Source of the DNA: Tetrahymena elliotti 4EA
Lineage: Eukaryota; Ciliophora; Oligohymenophorea; Hymenostomatida; Tetrahymenidae
Reading direction: 5' to 3'
NCBI GenBank assembly: GCA_000231825.2
Contig: JH720310.1
Coordinates: 335,478-399,477, forward strand
DNA length: 64,000 nt
This document shows, in pieces, positions 59,507 to 64,000 of this stretch (the first letter of the stretch is position 1; each line of letters opens with the position of its first letter). The notes under the pieces were generated by a model that saw only the letters and a list, made by a program, of their open reading frames with translations, was not told where the DNA came from and did no database searches. The translations under genes and the position numbers were made by a program.

Positions 59507-60409
59507 TCGATCAATTTATTATATAATTAGAAATCCAAGTTTTTTTGAATAGATTTCTTCACCAAATAATTATTTTGTCAAATTTATATTTCCAAATAAA
59601 TAATTTATGCTTAATAGATAAATGAAAGGATTTTAAATAAAAAATAAACTCTATTTAAAATTAAAAATTATATTCAGATAATAATAATAATAAATTTATT
59701 GAATTTTAGGAAAAGATATTTCTTTTTTAATTATAAAAACTCTTACATGCTTAACTTTTCAAAGCTGTTATGACTTAGTTTATATAGCTTTGGATTATTT
59801 TATGATTCAACAACATTTGTAAACTGAGTGAAAAGTAATAAAATGATGACTTAACTCATATAAAAAAGCAAATGAAAGAATAGATATAAAATTAAAAAAA
59901 TAAAATAATGGAAATAAGAAATATTGAATAAATATCTTGTTATAATATCTTTTTGGTTTTTTTGCTATTTAACAGAAGAGAAAAGATATAAATAGATTTG
60001 AAAAACGAATATATATCTGACATTGCTTCTAATTAAACTTATTGTTGCTATTGTCTAACAGATTTATGGAGCATCAATATGGTAAATAGAATCATTTAAT
60101 GTATCGAAAAATTATTTTTTGAGATAACTGAGTGAAGATTTATGCTGATTTTATAGATGCCATTTTCTAGAAAAATATGAAGTGGGAAGCAAAGTGTGTA
60201 TTAAAAACCCTCAGTATTAATATTGTTGAGACGTATTAAATAATAGTATGTATTTCAATAATTTTTAATATCAACTTGGTGACGAACTAATAGTTCCTAT
60301 AAAAATATCAGCTATATCCAAAAATTTTCAAATTGATTATAAAATTTTATTTACTTACTATTTCTTATCTAAAAAAAATAATAAAAAAAATTAATAAAGT
60401 ATATCAAAA
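59507..60409. other. Divergent intergenic region, A/T-rich
   Basis: Upstream region of TPI (plus) and of the zinc-finger gene (minus). No supported gene. An A-rich leader precedes the TPI ATG. Confidence 0.45.
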
Positions 60410-61658
<1,249 letters not shown>

Positions 61659-62642
61659 GATACTTAACAAATTATTAATAATTTTTTATAAGTGCTGTAC
61701 TTACTATCTATAAACTATTTTTTGTAATCTATTTCTTTTTAGCTGAAACGCTAATAAAATAATTTTCTCTATGTAATTTTAGTTAAGAATATAATAAAAT
61801 TGATAAATAAATATGTTCTTACGAATTAGCCCATATTAGAATGATAAAAATGGGATTATGTTTATCAGACATTTCTTGTGTTTATTGATATCTTTTAAGG
61901 AAATTAATATCTTATTAAACTGCCTTCAAGTTCTAGTTTAATGAAAAATAATACCTAATAAACACAATTATATTTGCAAGAATTGCACAATATTCATCAC
62001 ATCAAAAAACAAATTAATTTAAAAACTTATTTATTGCATAATATCAAAATTCGTTTATTTTTAATCCAAATTAACACTTCTTTACCTCATTACTATTTAT
62101 AGTTTATTTTTTATCATTTAATATTCTGTTTTCAAAACCAAAAAAATGTTGAACTACTACATGTAATTACTCAATAATTTATATTGAATTATCATTCAAT
62201 CAAAAATGTTTTAAAATTTATTTAAAAATTACTAAATTCAATTTTAAAATATCTAAAATGTTATGAGATGAAAAATAGGTAAATTGGTATAGCGGATTTA
62301 TTATAGCTAATAAAGATAAGCTTTATAAAAAGAGTGAAGTAGCTTAAAATATATTTTACATTATCTTAATTTGAAAAGGAAAAAAAATAAAAAAAGATAT
62401 TGTAAGTTTGATGAGAATATAAATAGAATAATAAATTCAACAAACAATATACTTATATACTTAAATACATATTATTATAAGAAATAATTTAACAGATTTG
62501 ATTAAAATTAAAAAATAATCAAATCTAAATAATTGAAACTTTTTTGCTTGCTTGCTTGGTAGATTTTATTTATAATTTTGCAATAAATTAATTAATTTGT
62601 GAGAAAAAATACTTTTTAATTGTAAAACTGAATGCTTATTAT
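61659..62642. other. Convergent intergenic region
   Basis: A/T-rich, with an aaagagtgaagtagc-type unique stretch near 62330 but no coding frame. Nothing further seen. Confidence 0.45.
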
Positions 62643-64000
62643 TCATTAAGGTCTAGGTTTAATAGGGACAGTTGGCTCCTATACTAAACACCTTGGAAAT
62701 AGAATAACTGATCTTATTTAGCCTGATTTAATTTTCTAGAAATTCTATGCTTCCTATTTTGATTAATTTTAGAATGTGATGAATAAATAAATGATATTAT
62801 TTTTTATTAATTAAAAGAAAAACAGATTTTAATTGAAAATATTATTGATTTATTTACTGATGGATATTCATGATCTAATTTGGATATATAGAGATTACTG
62901 AAATCTCTTACAATTAAGTAATTTCTTTTTTCAAATGAGAAATATTGTAAATCGTAAAGAGATTCTGCAAAGTGCAACTTGATGATGAGTTAATCACTGA
63001 TATAGTCATAGATTACAAACTCTTTGTTGTCACTAATAAATAAAATTTAATCCTTGTTTGATGGATGGAATACTCCAGTGATATATCTCCCATGTGAAGG
63101 TAAATTTTACTAATTAGATATATTATCGAAGTTTTTAAACACCAAATCTCTGAATTTAATATGATAAATATATCTTTGTTCTAATATAATAACTAATGGA
63201 ACATCTGGTATAATTTACTTTTTTTGCTCTTCTTCTATATCTACATTACTTTTTCTGAAAAGAGATATAAATTTATTTATGAATCCCTTTGACTAGCCTT
63301 GGTTCTTCTTTTTTATTATGTTTTATTAGTTCTGCTGGGATTATTGTTAATTTTAAGGTTAATATTAATTAGAGTTTAAGTAAACAATAGAAGAGTTCAG
63401 ATATGACTAGTGCTCGATCATTTGTTAATAGCTATTTTCTGATATCAGAAGCTCTGCTTGAGGAATGGAATCTTTCTCATTATAGAAATTGTCTTATATC
63501 TTGGGAATGTTCATGAGAGAAAATTAGCATTCATGTTTTTTAGAGCTAGCATTACACAGTATAAACTAAGACCTATTTGTGAGCACTACAAATAGATTGT
63601 CTGGAGAATTTAAAGGGATAACTTTTTTTATTTAGTATTCTTAAAATCTCAATTCATAATCATGAATCTTCTCAATAAAAATCCTCGGCACTTTAGAAAG
63701 CTGATCTTTCAAAATATTATAAACTTTTACAATGTATTTATCATAAATAATCACTTTAGTTTGACTTAAATTAAGAAGCTTTACAGCTTCAACATCAAAA
63801 TCCTCCAATTTATTGTATAAAATACGCTTGTTTAAGTCTATATTCCATAGACTTAAATCCATATCAGAATCCAAAGTAATAAAGCTTATAGAGTCTAAGA
63901 ATATGCAAGATAAGATTGTAAGGCCTACTTTTTTCTAGTTTTAATTAGAATTTATTGTAAATTAAAATTATTCTAGCTGCTAATTTTCTGTTCTCTCTTC
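62643..64000 (-). CDS. WD40/beta-propeller-like protein, C-terminal part (5' end outside window)
   Basis: Two exons are visible: from the window edge to 62858, and 62753-62643 after an intron with good ends; total 488 codons seen including TGA. The edge is open in frame, so the N-terminus lies beyond 64000. Seen: repeated strands of propeller type, L-T-I-L-S-C-I-F-L-D-S then L-D-S-D-M-D-L-S-L-W-N-I (a WD-like end), G-V-F-H-P-S-N-K-D-Q-I-L-F-I-S-D with F-V-I-Y-D-Y, and a Gln/Asn-rich insert about 100-130 residues before that. I recognise no specific family. Inferred: a scaffold built on a WD40 propeller. Confidence is good that it is coding, low on function. Confidence 0.62.

Overview
The window reads as ciliate macronuclear DNA, most like Tetrahymena. 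It is very AT-rich. Every gene I could follow uses TGA as its only stop and reads TAA and TAG as glutamine, often at positions where the protein family has a conserved Gln (for example the kinesin P-loop and the G-Q-L-G turns of RCC1 repeats). Introns are short, AT-rich and GT...AG. A standard-code gene caller therefore sees only fragments here, so I read the frames by hand with the ciliate code and checked splice phase and exon length for each model.

Layout. 1-5.9 kb: two diverged copies of a long direct repeat; only the second copy holds a gene (LRAT/NlpC-P60-like, minus strand). 6.2-7.3 kb: a small doubtful ORF, then a TMEM135/PMP24-like membrane protein. 8.5-10.9 kb: an 823-aa Asn-rich protein ending in a PARP-like ADP-ribosyltransferase fold (minus). 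11.6-15.9 kb: a tandem duplication carrying two paralogous zinc-finger genes (minus); the second is interrupted by an assembly gap. 16.2-21.8 kb: a 13-exon gene joining a kinesin motor, a coiled coil and RCC1 repeats. 23.1-25.2 kb: UBA3, the catalytic subunit of the NEDD8-activating enzyme (minus). 26.1-28.1 kb: a leucine-rich-repeat gene made of repeated exon-intron units, running into an 832-base gap. 30.7 kb: a broken protein-kinase start. 31.5-35.0 kb: two recent tandem copies of a secreted paraoxonase-like protein. 36.6-36.9 kb: mitochondrial pyruvate carrier MPC1 (minus). 38.1-39.5 kb: a coiled-coil protein (minus). 39.8-40.0 kb: a tiny spliced gene. 41.0-47.2 kb: a 1681-aa C2CD3-like centriole/basal-body protein (minus). 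51.4-52.7 kb: an SLC35F6-like transporter. 53.9-54.5 kb: a Skp1-like protein (minus). 54.9-57.4 kb: an importin-alpha-like armadillo protein. 57.6-59.5 kb: a third protein with the same zinc-binding spacing as the 12-15 kb pair (minus). 60.4-61.7 kb: triosephosphate isomerase. 62.6-64.0 kb: the C-terminal part of a WD40-like protein that runs off the window (minus).

The genes are independent eukaryotic units with no operons. Themes are cilium/cytoskeleton (kinesin-RCC1, C2CD3), ubiquitin-like pathways (UBA3, Skp1-like), nuclear transport (importin alpha) and carbon metabolism (TPI, MPC1). Much of the intergenic DNA is low-complexity A/T with decayed duplicated pieces. I saw no tRNA, rRNA, CRISPR array or intact transposon.
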